From Leucobacter rhizosphaerae (GTDB lineage: Bacteria > Actinomycetota > Actinomycetes > Actinomycetales > Microbacteriaceae), in the NCBI RefSeq assembly GCF_022919175.1, contig NZ_CP095043.1, positions 620,001 through 684,000 on the forward strand: 64,000 nt of DNA. Direction: 5' to 3'. Within the stretch, counting starts at the first letter, position 1, and every line of letters begins with the position of its first letter. Both the position numbers and the translations under genes were made by a program. The notes below the pieces were generated by a model. It saw only the letters and a list, made by a program, of their open reading frames with translations, had not been told where the DNA came from and did not search any database. Positions 54,376-63,519 of the stretch are shown here, one piece after another.

Positions 54376-55220
54376 GGGTCACTCGCATCAGCGACGTGAC
54401 CGATCCCGAACTCGCTGACTACACGCAGCTCACCGACGTCGCGCTGCGGCGCGTCCGCGAGCCCGAGGAGGGGCTGTATCTCGCCGAGTCCCCGAAGGTG
54501 ATCGAGCGGGCGTTGCGCGCCGGGCACCGGCCGCGCTCCCTGCTGCTGCTCGAGGAGTGGCTGCCCAAGGTCGAGCCGATCCTCGCGGATCACCCCGATG
54601 TTCCCGTGTACGTGGGGGACTCGGCGCAGCTCGCCGGGCTCACCGGCTTCCACCTGCACCGGGGCGCGCTCGCGTCGATGCACCGCCCGGCCCAGCTCGA
54701 TCCCGTGGAGCTGCTGCGCGCCTCGCGACGGGTGGTGGTGCTGGAGGATCTCGCCGACCACACGAACGTCGGGGCGATCTTCCGCTCGGTCGCCGCGCTC
54801 GGCGCCGACGCCGTGCTGCTCTCGCCGGCGTGCGCGGATCCGCTCTACCGCCGCGCCGTGCGCGTCAGCATGGGCGCGGTGCTGCAGGTGCCGTGGGCGC
54901 GCTTGCCCGAGTGGCCCATCGCGGGGCCCATGTTCCGCGAGGAGGGCTACGAGCTCACCGCGTTCGCGCTCCGCGACGATGCCGAGGACCTGGCCGACTA
55001 CACCGATCATCTGCCCGAGCGGCTCGCGCTGCTCTTCGGAACCGAAGGGCCGGGGCTGTCGCGGCGCGCGCTCGCCTCGGCGGCCCGCACGATCGTGATC
55101 CCGATGGAGCACGGCGTCGACTCGCTGAACGTCTCGACGGCGGCCGCGCTGGCCCTCTGGGCGGTGCGGACCGCGGATCAGCGCGCTGGGGCGCACAAGA
55201 CAGGGGAGCTGCACCCGTGA
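54372..55220 (+). CDS. TrmH/SpoU-family RNA methyltransferase
   Basis: A 282-residue SPOUT methyltransferase. An N-terminal substrate-binding part (FLAESPKVIERAL-like: GLYLAESPKVIERALRAG) precedes the knotted SAM domain with VVLEDLADHTNVGAIFRSVAALGAD, then LLFGTEGPGLS and IPMEHGVDSLNVSTAAAL, the three SpoU motifs. It likely 2'-O-methylates rRNA or tRNA. GTG 54372 overlaps the hydrolase stop; its own stop overlaps the PAP2 gene. Confidence 0.92.
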   Translation: MRVTRISDVTDPELADYTQLTDVALRRVREPEEGLYLAESPKVIERALRAGHRPRSLLLLEEWLPKVEPILADHPDVPVYVGDSAQLAGLTGFHLHRGALASMHRPAQLDPVELLRASRRVVVLEDLADHTNVGAIFRSVAALGADAVLLSPACADPLYRRAVRVSMGAVLQVPWARLPEWPIAGPMFREEGYELTAFALRDDAEDLADYTDHLPERLALLFGTEGPGLSRRALASAARTIVIPMEHGVDSLNVSTAAALALWAVRTADQRAGAHKTGELHP

Positions 55221-56011
55221 GCGGTCTCGCGAGCGGTCGCCGGATCCGCGCGGTGTGGTCGATCGTGTTCTGGATCGCCGTCGGCGTCGGCTCCTACGTG
55301 CTCGGGGTGCAGAGTGCACTGGGGCAGCAGGCCGAGGCCAGTGTGCTCGACGCCGCACGATTCACCACGGACCCGCCGGCACCCCTGAACCTCGTGTCGA
55401 TCCCGACCGTGGGCATTGCGCTGCTCGTGATTGGGCTCGTCGCCCTGGGGGTGCACGGGATCCGCCGGGCGCTCGGGCTGCTCGTCGTCTCCGCGGCGGC
55501 GCTGGTCGCATCGCAGCTGCTCAAACTGCAGTTGCTGCCGCGCCCGGAGCTCTTCGAGCTCGACGCTCCGAACACGTTCCCGAGCGGGCATATGACCGTG
55601 TTCACGGTGCTGGTCGCCGCAATCGTGTGGGCCGTGCCGACGAGCGCACGCGCACTCGTTGCGGTCGCAGGCGCCGCGCTGCTGGCCGCCGTCGGCTGGC
55701 AATTGCTCGCCTACGGCTGGCACCGTCCGAGCGACGTGCTCGGTGCCATCGCGCTCGGCGTGGTCGCGTTCGCAGTGGCAACCCTCATCAAGCCGGCGAC
55801 CTCGCGCAGCACCCCGGCGCTGTACCGGACCGTGCGCGCCGGCTTCGGCATGCTCGGCTGGATCCTGGTCGCCGGATCACTCGCGCTGGCGGCATTCGCG
55901 GCCGCGCAGTCGAATCAGGATCTGCTGCTCGACGCCGGGCAGTTCGGGATCATCGGCGCGAGTGTGCTCGCCGCGCGGTCGCTCCTGGTGCTGAGCACCG
56001 GCCCGCGCTGA
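55217..56011 (+). CDS. PAP2 superfamily membrane phosphatase
   Basis: A 264-residue protein with about seven hydrophobic segments. The PAP2 signature is present in part: the PSGH motif (NTFPSGHMTV) and the later HRPSDVLGA supplying the catalytic His and Asp. The first KXXXXXXRP motif appears as LKLQLLPRPE. Such enzymes dephosphorylate lipid phosphates such as undecaprenyl diphosphate or phosphatidic acid. The start is GTG, overlapping the preceding stop codon. Confidence 0.85.
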   Translation: MSGLASGRRIRAVWSIVFWIAVGVGSYVLGVQSALGQQAEASVLDAARFTTDPPAPLNLVSIPTVGIALLVIGLVALGVHGIRRALGLLVVSAAALVASQLLKLQLLPRPELFELDAPNTFPSGHMTVFTVLVAAIVWAVPTSARALVAVAGAALLAAVGWQLLAYGWHRPSDVLGAIALGVVAFAVATLIKPATSRSTPALYRTVRAGFGMLGWILVAGSLALAAFAAAQSNQDLLLDAGQFGIIGASVLAARSLLVLSTGPR

Positions 56012-56142
56012 TCTGGGAAGCGGCGGTTCGCCCGCTCTGCGCAGGATCGGCAGTGCTTGATAATCTATATTATGTCAGCTTGAACATCGGAACCACCTCC
56101 CCGCGAAGCGCCGGTCCCAGGGTCCGCGGGTGTAGCGACCCT
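56012..56142. other. Intergenic gap with an AT-rich island
   Basis: Between convergent genes, 56057-56074 (TTGATAATCTATATTATG) is almost pure A/T in a genome of high GC. No ORF of use follows: the ATG inside gives only three codons. No clear hairpin terminator is present here. Confidence 0.4.
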
Positions 56143-57546
56143 CTACGCCAGCGCCGTGTGTCGTCGCAAGAAGTCGAGCACTTTGGGCCACGCATCGCGC
56201 CGCGCCGCGGCAACCCCGGCGGGCGTGCCTCCGAGGTGGATCGGCCCGACCTTGCGCTCCGGATCCGCCCCGGGCAGCTCGGCCGTACCGAGCACAGTGG
56301 CCGGATTGTTCTTCGGTCCGATCGAGTGCCCCGCGTTCGGGTAGCTCAGATGCTCGACCTCGTGCGCGAAGTTGTGCTCCCGCAGACGCTCGATGGCCCA
56401 GCGGCTGTAGGTCGCGGACGGCCACAGCAAGTCGTCCTCCCCGCTGATGAAGAGGATCGGGCCATTGATTCGCTCGACGGGGATCTCCGCAGCCCGGTGC
56501 TGATGCCGCTCCCCCAGGCGGCGCAGCGCATTCAGCGCGAATACTTGGACCCCGTCCCGTTCTTCGCGATGCGCAGGCGCGTCGCTCCACCGCCGCACGA
56601 ACTCGACGGGCTCCCCGCCCAGCGTCCACGCCGCCCGATCCTCCTCCGGGTCGTTCGGCCCCATGCCGCCGTTGACATAGTTGCTGGGCACCCACGCGAG
56701 GATCGCGCGGATCTCCGGGTAGATCGACCCGAGCAGCAGGGCGAGCTCCCCTCCGCGCGACGTTCCGCTCACGGTGAGCGTCGACGTATCGAGTGCCGGC
56801 TGACGTTCGAGCCACCGGATCGCGGTGCCGAAGTACTCGAGCGGGATCTCCGTGAGCGTCGCCGGAACGCGGCCGGGCTCGGGTGCATTGAAGTACGCGA
56901 GCGCGAGCGCCGCCACCCCGTGCGATGCGAACAGTGCGGCGATGGGCTCCGGCACTCCCCCCTCGGATCCCGGTACGACGATGACCACCGGGAACGGACC
57001 CGGCCCGTCCGGTGTGAACAAGGTACCGGCCAGCCCGTCGTCGCGTACCTCCGCGCGACGGACTCCGGGGGCGACGGGCAGACGCACGATTGAGGTCTCC
57101 GCGGACTCCCCCGCGTCGGTCACGGCGCTGATCTCGACCGAGTACTCCTCGAGGCCGCTGTTCACGAACCGGGAGTTCGAGGGCTGCTCCGGTGACTCGG
57201 CCGTCGCACGGAGCGCCCAGAGGAGCCCGTCCGATCCCGGCACGAGAACATCGCCGAACAGCGGGGTGTCCCGGTCGAGGTCGACACTCCCCTCGTGATC
57301 AGCGACGTAGATCACGCGGCTCTCCCAGGTCGTGCGGTGCGGGATCTCCACTCGTGCCTGCACCGTCACGAGGGATCGAGGCGCGAAGCCTCGAATCGAA
57401 ACGGAGATGTCGGAGTCGATGAGTCCCCGGGCGGGCTGCGCGGAGAGAGTGGGGGAAACGGTCACGGCGAGATCCAATCGGTTCGGGGCGAGTGCGCATG
57501 CGCGTGCTCCGACGGTAGCGGCTCGGCTCCGCCTCGCGGGCGTCAC
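56143..57546 (-). CDS. Acyl-CoA thioester hydrolase/BAAT-family protein
   Basis: A 467-residue protein with the two-part layout of bile-acid-CoA:amino-acid N-acyltransferases and acyl-CoA thioesterases: an N-terminal Ig-like domain (DSDISVSIRGFAPRSLVTVQA) and a C-terminal alpha/beta hydrolase. The nucleophile elbow is VSGTSRGGELALLLG (Ser where mammalian BAAT has Cys), the acid is in SGEDDLLWP, and the His in NAGHSIGP. It probably hydrolyses or transfers acyl groups. The start is uncertain: GTG 57546 is used, but a TTG or GTG about 25 residues further in is also possible. Confidence 0.8.
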   Translation of the reverse strand: MTPARRSRAATVGARACALAPNRLDLAVTVSPTLSAQPARGLIDSDISVSIRGFAPRSLVTVQARVEIPHRTTWESRVIYVADHEGSVDLDRDTPLFGDVLVPGSDGLLWALRATAESPEQPSNSRFVNSGLEEYSVEISAVTDAGESAETSIVRLPVAPGVRRAEVRDDGLAGTLFTPDGPGPFPVVIVVPGSEGGVPEPIAALFASHGVAALALAYFNAPEPGRVPATLTEIPLEYFGTAIRWLERQPALDTSTLTVSGTSRGGELALLLGSIYPEIRAILAWVPSNYVNGGMGPNDPEEDRAAWTLGGEPVEFVRRWSDAPAHREERDGVQVFALNALRRLGERHQHRAAEIPVERINGPILFISGEDDLLWPSATYSRWAIERLREHNFAHEVEHLSYPNAGHSIGPKNNPATVLGTAELPGADPERKVGPIHLGGTPAGVAAARRDAWPKVLDFLRRHTALA

Positions 57547-57646
57547 ATCTCCCCCGATGACGCCGCGTGGCGCCGCGTGACCCGATGCCCGTCACGTGCG
57601 TGCGGAGCCGCCTGAATCCGCGTAGGATCCGCGCGCGGCGCCCGTC

Positions 57647-58372
57647 CTAGGTCTCGGGATCGAGCTCCCGCTCAACCGCAGTGGCCTCACCATCCGGCGT
57701 GCCGCTCGGCACCCGTGCGGTCCTGATCCGGTCGTTCAGATCCGAGATGAGGGTGGCGGTGACCACGCCGATGACGAGGAAGCCCCCGATCATCAGTCCG
57801 ACGGCAAGCACCCGGCCGAGGATCGTCACCGGAACGAAGTCTCCGTACCCGACGGTGGACAGGGTGGTGAACCCCCACCAGATCGCGTCACCGAAGTTGA
57901 CGATGCTTGCCCCGGGAGCATCGCGTTCGGCGAGCCAGACGCCGTACGACCCGATGTAGACGAGCATGAACGCGAAGAGAATGGTGATCAGGACGTACCG
58001 GACACGCTGCGCGCCCGGAGACCCGTGCCGGAAGACCGGAAGACGCCAGATGTACACGAGGATCAGGAACGGGCGGAGGAACGGCAGGAGCAGGCTTGCG
58101 AGGTCGAACGCCCGCGACTTCACGAATCGACGACGCGCGCCCCGGGCCAGCGTCAGGCGGATGAAATAGTCGACGATGAACCAGACCCACAAGACCGCGA
58201 GGAAGAGTGACGCGAGCCCGAGTTCGAGCGGGTGCCGTCCCTCGTCCACCCAGACCCAGGTCAGTGCGGCAACGAAGAGCACGGCCGCGACGAAGAGCGG
58301 CCAGGTCGTGCGATCCTCCCAGCGGACGACGCGGTCGAGGGATCCGGCTGGTGCGTTCGAGACCCGGGTCAT
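57647..58372 (-). CDS. Potassium channel family protein
   Basis: A 241-residue membrane protein. Five hydrophobic segments surround a pore loop with the K+ selectivity filter TLSTVGYGDF. The last helix ILGRVLAVGLMIGGFLVIGVV follows, then a short charged tail. It resembles 6-TM (Kv-like) bacterial channels without an obvious voltage-sensing S4 Arg array and without a RCK domain. ATG 58372 lies 10 bases after the upstream gene's stop. Confidence 0.88.
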   Translation of the reverse strand: MTRVSNAPAGSLDRVVRWEDRTTWPLFVAAVLFVAALTWVWVDEGRHPLELGLASLFLAVLWVWFIVDYFIRLTLARGARRRFVKSRAFDLASLLLPFLRPFLILVYIWRLPVFRHGSPGAQRVRYVLITILFAFMLVYIGSYGVWLAERDAPGASIVNFGDAIWWGFTTLSTVGYGDFVPVTILGRVLAVGLMIGGFLVIGVVTATLISDLNDRIRTARVPSGTPDGEATAVERELDPET

Positions 58373-58382
58373 GAGCGGCGCG

Positions 58383-58958
58383 TCACAGCCCGTCGTCGAA
58401 GCGCGGCCGGTCGCTGCCGCCGCTCGAACGGTCCGTGCTCGAGCCAGGCCGGTCCGACTCCGGACGCGGACGTTCATCGTCGACCGGAGCGTCGGTCACG
58501 ATGAGTACCTCACCGGGCCGTGCGAATCCAGTGTCCGAGGCTCCGGAGGGGGGAAACCCAGACTGCGCGAACCCAGCCGCGACCACCCCGCTCATTTCAC
58601 GGCGAAGCTGCCGCAGGCTCAGCCAGAGCATCCCGAGCCCCGCCACGATCGCCGCGGTCAGCAGCAGCGGGAACCACGCCTCGATGAAGCATCCGACCGC
58701 GATGACGAGCACGTGCCAGACGGTGAATCCTGCAACGTCCAGCCACGACACCGCGCCGCTCTCGCGCACCGATGGCCGCGCTCGCACGAGCAGCGTCATG
58801 GCGACCTGCCCGATCAGCACGGACGGAATCGCGATGAAGAGCACCCAGAGGAAGGCCCATCCCCCGGCTTGAAACACACCCCAGCCGATGAGCAGCCACA
58901 GCGGCAGGACGACCGCAGCGGGAAAGAGCCACCGGGTGAACGCTCGACGTAACCACAT
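58383..58958 (-). CDS. Membrane protein of unknown function upstream of the K+ channel
   Basis: A 191-residue protein. Four hydrophobic segments lie in the first 125 residues (two near the N-terminus, one about WLDVAGFTVWHVLVIAVGCFI, one about LLLTAAIVAGLGML). The C-terminal third is hydrophilic and rich in Gly/Ser/Pro/Arg/Asp. No family is recognised. ATG 58958 has a TATTCT hexamer six bases upstream. It is cotranscribed with the channel gene. Confidence 0.7.
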   Translation of the reverse strand: MWLRRAFTRWLFPAAVVLPLWLLIGWGVFQAGGWAFLWVLFIAIPSVLIGQVAMTLLVRARPSVRESGAVSWLDVAGFTVWHVLVIAVGCFIEAWFPLLLTAAIVAGLGMLWLSLRQLRREMSGVVAAGFAQSGFPPSGASDTGFARPGEVLIVTDAPVDDERPRPESDRPGSSTDRSSGGSDRPRFDDGL

Positions 58959-58964
58959 GCACTG

Positions 58965-58970
58965 AGAATA
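58965..58970 (-). promoter_or_regulatory. -10 element of the membrane protein/K+ channel pair, probably leaderless
   Basis: On the minus strand TATTCT ends six bases before ATG 58958. Confidence 0.45.
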
Positions 58971-59078
58971 ACGCGCCGTCGTGCGAGCGCACCGAGAATT
59001 CCGGTGAGGGCGAACACCCGGCGGCCCGGCCCGGGGCACGGCTAGGCTGGAGACCTTAATCCATCCCGAGGAGCCGAC

Positions 59079-59720
59079 ATGTACGTCAAGATCTGCGGGC
59101 TCCGGGATCCCGACACGGCCCTCCGCGCCGTCGAGCTCGGCGCCGATGCGATCGGTGTGGTCATGAGTGCCGGCAGCCCGCGGGACACCCCCGCGCCAGA
59201 CGCGGCCCGGATCACCGCCGCGCTGAGTGACGCAGCGCCCGAAGTCGATCGAGTGCTCGTCGTCCGCCACACCCCCGCCGCCGACGCCGCCGACCTTGCG
59301 TCGCGACTCGGATTCACGGTGCTCCAGCTGCACGGCGGCCACGGCGCAGCCGATGTCTCCACTGCGCAGCTCAGGATCCCGCGCGTCTGGCGCGCGACCT
59401 CCCTCGCCTCGGATCCCCAGCTCCGCGCGGGCGAGTTCAGCGAAGAGCGGCTGCTCGTCGACGGCACCCGCCCGGGATCCGGCGAGCCCTGGGACTTCGA
59501 CGCGATCTCCCCCGACGCACTCGGCAGGGGCTGGATCCTGGCGGGTGGACTCACCCCCGAGAACGTCGCCGCCGCGGTCGCGCAGACCGGCTGCTGGGGC
59601 GTCGATGTGTCAAGCGGCGTGGAATCCGCCCCCGGCGTCAAGGACATCGATCGCATCGCACGATTCATCCGCGCGGCACGCGGCGCGGCACTGTCGAACG
59701 AATCGAGCTCCGACGCCTGA
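59079..59720 (+). CDS. trpF: Phosphoribosylanthranilate isomerase
   Basis: Tryptophan synthesis, Amadori rearrangement of phosphoribosylanthranilate. The N-terminal MYVKICGLRDPDTA holds the catalytic Cys, Asp lies in LLVDGTRPGSGEPWDF, and the phosphate-binding GWILAGGLTPENV and GVDVSSGVES close the barrel. 213 residues is normal. GAGGAG is upstream. trpD is 1.1 kb away on the other strand; other trp genes are not in the window. Confidence 0.94.
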   Translation: MYVKICGLRDPDTALRAVELGADAIGVVMSAGSPRDTPAPDAARITAALSDAAPEVDRVLVVRHTPAADAADLASRLGFTVLQLHGGHGAADVSTAQLRIPRVWRATSLASDPQLRAGEFSEERLLVDGTRPGSGEPWDFDAISPDALGRGWILAGGLTPENVAAAVAQTGCWGVDVSSGVESAPGVKDIDRIARFIRAARGAALSNESSSDA

Positions 59721-59755
59721 CCCGCACCGGGGTGGCGCCGTCGCGATTCACGCTG

Positions 59756-59769
59756 TAACCTATTCGTTA
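59756..59769. promoter_or_regulatory. TAAC-N6-GTTA palindrome before the M23 peptidase gene
   Basis: TAACCTATTCGTTA is an inverted repeat of TAAC with a 6-base spacer, 49 bases before the ATG at 59818. It might bind a response regulator; no regulator is assigned. Confidence 0.3.
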
Positions 59770-59817
59770 TCTTCCCGCGCGGGCCCTCTGGCCGCGCTCC
59801 CCCGACCGAGAGTTCAT

Positions 59818-60756
59818 ATGCCCGACACGACCGCGCCCGCACCGGCTCGGTACCCGTCTCGCAAGGCACTGCGACTGCAGCAGTCCGCACAGACAGAGGG
59901 GTCCCCAGCTCCGAGTCCGTACACGGTCGACGATCTGGCACCGCTCGACGCCACTCCTGAGGTGACGACCTCCCTCACGGCCGATCCCGTGGTGCAGAGC
60001 CCCGAGCCCGCCGGTCTCGCCTCCGTGCGTGTCCCGCGCCGGGCCCACGTGCCGCACCGCTCGATCCCGACCGAGCGACGCGCCGAGCCGGTCGCGCGCA
60101 CGACCCGTGCGAAACTCGCCGGAGTCGCAGCCGCCACGAGCGTGTGCGGGCTGGTGCTCGCCGCAGCACTGCCGATCACCGAGAACGCAGGGTTCGCGGA
60201 GCCCGCGGCAGCGGCCGAGCAGCGGCTCTTCAGCACGGCCGACGCTCCGGAAGGGTCGATCCCGGATTCCCTCAGTGCGATCAGTGCCGTGGAGACCGAT
60301 GATTCGCTTCCCACGGCCTACACCTTCCGCCCCGAGGCCGTCGTCAACTATCCGTTCACCGAGACGGTGCTGCTCACCGATCCGTTCGGATACCGAACGG
60401 CGCCGGTCGAGCAGTTCCACGACGCGCAGGACTTCGCGGCCGCCGCGGGCACCCCGATCAAGGCGATCGCCGACGGCAAGGTCCTCGAGGCGGGGTTCGC
60501 GACAGACGGCTGCGGGTTCGGGCTGAAGCTCGAGCACAGCATCGACGGCAAGACCGTCACGAGCCGTTACTGCCACATGCAGATGGGATCGCACACGCTG
60601 GAGGTCGACGACGCCGTCAAGATGGGCGATGACGTCGGTCGAGTGGGCAACACCGGCATGTCGTTCGGGGCGCACCTGCACCTCGCGCTCGTCGTAGATG
60701 ACGTGCCGACGGATCCCATGCCGTTCCTCGCGAAGTACAGCCGCGTCGACCGCTAG
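59818..60756 (+). CDS. M23 family metallopeptidase, membrane anchored
   Basis: A 312-residue protein: a cytosolic N-terminus of about 105 residues, a hydrophobic anchor (KLAGVAAATSVCGLVLAAALPI, about 109-130), and an extracellular LytM/M23 domain. The zinc ligands are retained (FHDAQDFAA with His and Asp; HLHLAL). The usual Gly of HxGxD is Ala. It probably cleaves peptidoglycan crosslinks or activates amidases. ATG 59818 is chosen; the upstream frame overlaps trpF. Confidence 0.85.
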   Translation: MPDTTAPAPARYPSRKALRLQQSAQTEGSPAPSPYTVDDLAPLDATPEVTTSLTADPVVQSPEPAGLASVRVPRRAHVPHRSIPTERRAEPVARTTRAKLAGVAAATSVCGLVLAAALPITENAGFAEPAAAAEQRLFSTADAPEGSIPDSLSAISAVETDDSLPTAYTFRPEAVVNYPFTETVLLTDPFGYRTAPVEQFHDAQDFAAAAGTPIKAIADGKVLEAGFATDGCGFGLKLEHSIDGKTVTSRYCHMQMGSHTLEVDDAVKMGDDVGRVGNTGMSFGAHLHLALVVDDVPTDPMPFLAKYSRVDR

Positions 60757-60808
60757 GCATTCTGCCGACGGATCAGGCGGCGATGCCTGGTCGGTCCGTG
60801 ACTCCGGA

Positions 60809-61879
60809 TCAGGCCGTCGTGCCACCCTGCTCGGTGGTCGCGCGCACCCAGGTGGCGAGCTTCGCTGCAGCCCGACCCGAGTCGATGGCATCGGCGGCCA
60901 CGACCAGCTTCGCCGCGAGCCGCTCGAGGATCGGCGTCTCCACCGACTCCGGACGATGCGCGAGGTCGAAGGCCACGAGCCCCGCGGCCGCGTTCAGCAG
61001 CACGATGTCGCGAACCGGCCCCGACTCCCCCGCCAGCACGCGGTGCACGGTTTCAGCGTTCTCGTCGGGGGTGCCGCCGGCCAGATCCTGGATCGACGCC
61101 CGTGCGATCCCGAGATCCCGCGGGTCGATGTCGTGCTCGGTGAGCGCGCCGCGGCTGACCTCCCAGACTCGGGAGTGCCCTGTCGTTGTGAGCTCATCGA
61201 GCCCGTCGTCGCCGCGGAAGACGAGGGCGGACGCACCACGCAGGCGGAAGACGCCGACGAACAGCGGGACCCGGTCGATATCGGCGACGCCGACCGCAGA
61301 AGCTTCGGGGCGCACCGGGTTGCAGAGCGGGCCGAGGAAGTTGAAGACCGTCGGGATGCCGAGCTCTGCGCGGGCCGGCGCGACGTGCCGGAATCCCGGC
61401 AGGAATCGCGCGGCGTGGACGAACGCGATCCCGGACTCCACGAATGCCCGCGCGAGCTGATCCGCGTCGAGCCCGAGATCGATCCCGAGCGCACTGAGCA
61501 CATCCGAGGAACCCGACAGGCTGCTCGCGGCGCGGTTGCCGTGCTTCACGACAGGAACGTCGGCTGCGGCCGCGGTGATCGAGGCCATGGTCGAGATGTT
61601 CACGGTCCCGAAGCGATCGCCACCCGTCCCCACGATGTCGAGGGACATCGCCGGGAGCGCGATCGGCAAGGCTTCCGCGAGAATCGCATCGCGGAATCCG
61701 ATGACCTCGTCGACCGTGACCCCTTTGGACCGGAGGGCGACGAGGAACGCGCCGACCTGGGCTCCGCTCGCCTCGCCGGTCATGAAGTTCGACATCGCCC
61801 ACTCCGCCTGCGAAACGCTGAGGTCGTTGCCCTCGAGCAACGCGGTGAGCACGGTCGGCCAGGTGCGTTCGTCGATCAT
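60809..61879 (-). CDS. trpD: Anthranilate phosphoribosyltransferase
   Basis: Joins anthranilate with PRPP. The PRPP motif is DIVGTGGDRFGTVNIST, with VVKHGNRAASSLSGSSDVLSALG, and further on VRPEAS and the ending typical of the family. 356 residues is normal. A TAGACT -10 ends six bases before the ATG. It is a single gene, apart from trpF and from any trpEGC operon. Confidence 0.95.
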   Translation of the reverse strand: MIDERTWPTVLTALLEGNDLSVSQAEWAMSNFMTGEASGAQVGAFLVALRSKGVTVDEVIGFRDAILAEALPIALPAMSLDIVGTGGDRFGTVNISTMASITAAAADVPVVKHGNRAASSLSGSSDVLSALGIDLGLDADQLARAFVESGIAFVHAARFLPGFRHVAPARAELGIPTVFNFLGPLCNPVRPEASAVGVADIDRVPLFVGVFRLRGASALVFRGDDGLDELTTTGHSRVWEVSRGALTEHDIDPRDLGIARASIQDLAGGTPDENAETVHRVLAGESGPVRDIVLLNAAAGLVAFDLAHRPESVETPILERLAAKLVVAADAIDSGRAAAKLATWVRATTEQGGTTA

Positions 61880-61885
61880 GCCGTC

Positions 61886-61891
61886 AGTCTA
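61886..61891 (-). promoter_or_regulatory. -10 element of trpD, probably leaderless
   Basis: Read on the minus strand, TAGACT ends six bases before the start codon at 61879. Confidence 0.5.
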
Positions 61892-62011
61892 TCGAGCGGC
61901 TGCGGGGCCGGGGGCGCACGCAGGGGTCCGCAGACGCGATAAGCTTGTCAGGAAGTTCGCAGAAAGTTCGGCTCGCCGTCGCAGGGTGAAAACGCACACC
62001 TAACTTTCAGC

Positions 62012-62017
62012 CATAAT
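62012..62017 (+). promoter_or_regulatory. -10 element of ctaE, probably leaderless
   Basis: CATAAT ends six bases before GTG 62024. A GAAAGTT/AACTTTC inverted repeat (61962-61968 and 62002-62008) lies just upstream, with a second AAGTTCG copy at 61953-61959. Confidence 0.45.
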
Positions 62018-62023
62018 GGAGGG

Positions 62024-62653
62024 GTGACAACGACCACTATGAATACCAAGTCAGCCGTGCCCTCGGTGAAGCGACCGAATCTGGTCGCCGTCGGTACGAT
62101 CGTGTGGCTCGGCAGCGAGGTCATGTTCTTCGCGGGCCTCTTCGCGATCTACTTCACGCTGCGCGCCATGAACCCGGATCTGTGGGCCGAGCAGGTGGAG
62201 AAGCACAACTTCACCTTCGCGCTCATCAACACCCTGATCCTCGTGGCTTCCTCCTTCACCGCTCAGGCCGGCGTGTTCGCCGCCGAGCGGATGCAGCCGC
62301 GCGCGACCGGACGCGGCATCAGGAAGTGGGGCACCGTCGAGTGGTTCTACCTCACCTTCTTCATGGGCGCGATCTTCGTCGCCGGCCAGGCGTACGAGTA
62401 CGCCACCTTCGTCTCCGAGGGCATCACGCTCTCGTCTGACCCCTACGGCTCCGCCTTCTACATGACGACCGGATTCCACGGGATCCATGTGTCGCTCGGC
62501 CTCATCGCCTTCCTGCTCGTGATCGGCCGCATCTACGCGGTCAAGAACTTCACGCACAAGGAAGAGACGACGGCGGTCGTGGTGTCCTACTACTGGCACT
62601 TCGTCGACATCGTGTGGATCATCCTGTTCATCGTCATCTACGTCCTCAAATAG
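62024..62653 (+). CDS. ctaE: Cytochrome c oxidase subunit III
   Basis: A 209-residue, five-helix heme-copper oxidase subunit III. It contains [20 protein letters not shown] at the N-terminus, [14 protein letters not shown] in the middle, and the conserved [15 protein letters not shown] and [14 protein letters not shown]. The start is GTG 62024, leaderless-like; ATG 62039 is an alternative. In actinobacteria ctaE leads the qcrCAB cluster and its product works in the bc1-aa3 supercomplex. Confidence 0.95.
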   Translation: MTTTTMNTKSAVPSVKRPNLVAVGTIVWLGSEVMFFAGLFAIYFTLRAMNPDLWAEQVEKHNFTFALINTLILVASSFTAQAGVFAAERMQPRATGRGIRKWGTVEWFYLTFFMGAIFVAGQAYEYATFVSEGITLSSDPYGSAFYMTTGFHGIHVSLGLIAFLLVIGRIYAVKNFTHKEETTAVVVSYYWHFVDIVWIILFIVIYVLK

Positions 62654-62673
62654 AGTCTGGAGAAATCGACATC

Positions 62674-63474
62674 ATGGCTCGCGCCAAGAAGAACATCCGC
62701 AAGTCGGGTCGTCGCCATCCCCTCGCAACCGTCGCCCTCGTGGCCATCGGTCTGCTCGTGACGGGTGCCGCGTACGCCGGCTTCAGCCAGACCTCTGCCA
62801 CGGCCGAAATCGATCTCGAGTCCCCCGCCACCATCAAGGAGGGCGAGAAGCTCTTCGGTGCGAACTGCGCCACCTGCCACGGTGCGGGTGCCCAGGGCAC
62901 CGACGACGGCCCGTCCCTGATCGGTGCCGGTGCGGCGTCGGTGAACTTCCAGGTGGGGACCGGGCGCATGCCCCTCGCCTTCCAGGGACCCCAGGGCATG
63001 GTGAAGCCCAAGCAGTTCAACGAGGAGCAGACGCTGCAGATGGCCGCGTATGTCGCCTCCCTCGCACCGGGACCGGGCCTGCCCGAGACCCAGTACCTGC
63101 AGGGCGATGGGGACATCGCCAACGGCGCGACCCTCTTCCGCATCAACTGCGCGATGTGCCACAACGTGGCCGCCGCCGGTGGTGCACTGACCGAGGGCAA
63201 GTTCGCACCCAAGCTCACGGGTGTGGCTGCAACGCACGTGTACGAGGCCATGGTGACTGGTCCTCAGAACATGCCGGTGTTCAGCGATACGAACATCTCC
63301 CCGCAGGAGAAGTCCGACATCATCTCGTACCTCAAGTACATCGAAGAGAAGCCCGCAGTGGGCGGCTTGACCCTCGGGTCGATCGGCCCGGTCGCAGAGG
63401 GCCTGTTCATCTGGATCATCGGTCTCGGCGCGGTTGTCGCCCTCACCGTGTGGGTCACCGCGAAGTCGAACTAA
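62674..63474 (+). CDS. qcrC: Diheme cytochrome c subunit of the cytochrome bc1 complex (QcrC)
   Basis: A 266-residue membrane-bound diheme cytochrome c. An N-terminal membrane segment precedes two heme-binding sites, CATCH and CAMCH, each with a later Met ligand (RMPLA; NMPVF), and a C-terminal membrane helix (LFIWIIGLGAVVALTVWV). It bridges bc1 and the aa3 oxidase in actinobacteria. ATG 62674 has CTGGAG upstream. Confidence 0.96.
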   Translation: MARAKKNIRKSGRRHPLATVALVAIGLLVTGAAYAGFSQTSATAEIDLESPATIKEGEKLFGANCATCHGAGAQGTDDGPSLIGAGAASVNFQVGTGRMPLAFQGPQGMVKPKQFNEEQTLQMAAYVASLAPGPGLPETQYLQGDGDIANGATLFRINCAMCHNVAAAGGALTEGKFAPKLTGVAATHVYEAMVTGPQNMPVFSDTNISPQEKSDIISYLKYIEEKPAVGGLTLGSIGPVAEGLFIWIIGLGAVVALTVWVTAKSN

Positions 63475-63519
63475 CGACGACGCACCGAGCAGTTATTGAA
63501 TCAGGAGTCAAGGAGCAAC

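Noticed and set aside
59721..59817. c-di-AMP riboswitch before the M23 peptidase gene
   Set aside because: Such riboswitches precede some actinobacterial wall hydrolases, but the 97-base gap is too short and lacks the conserved core.
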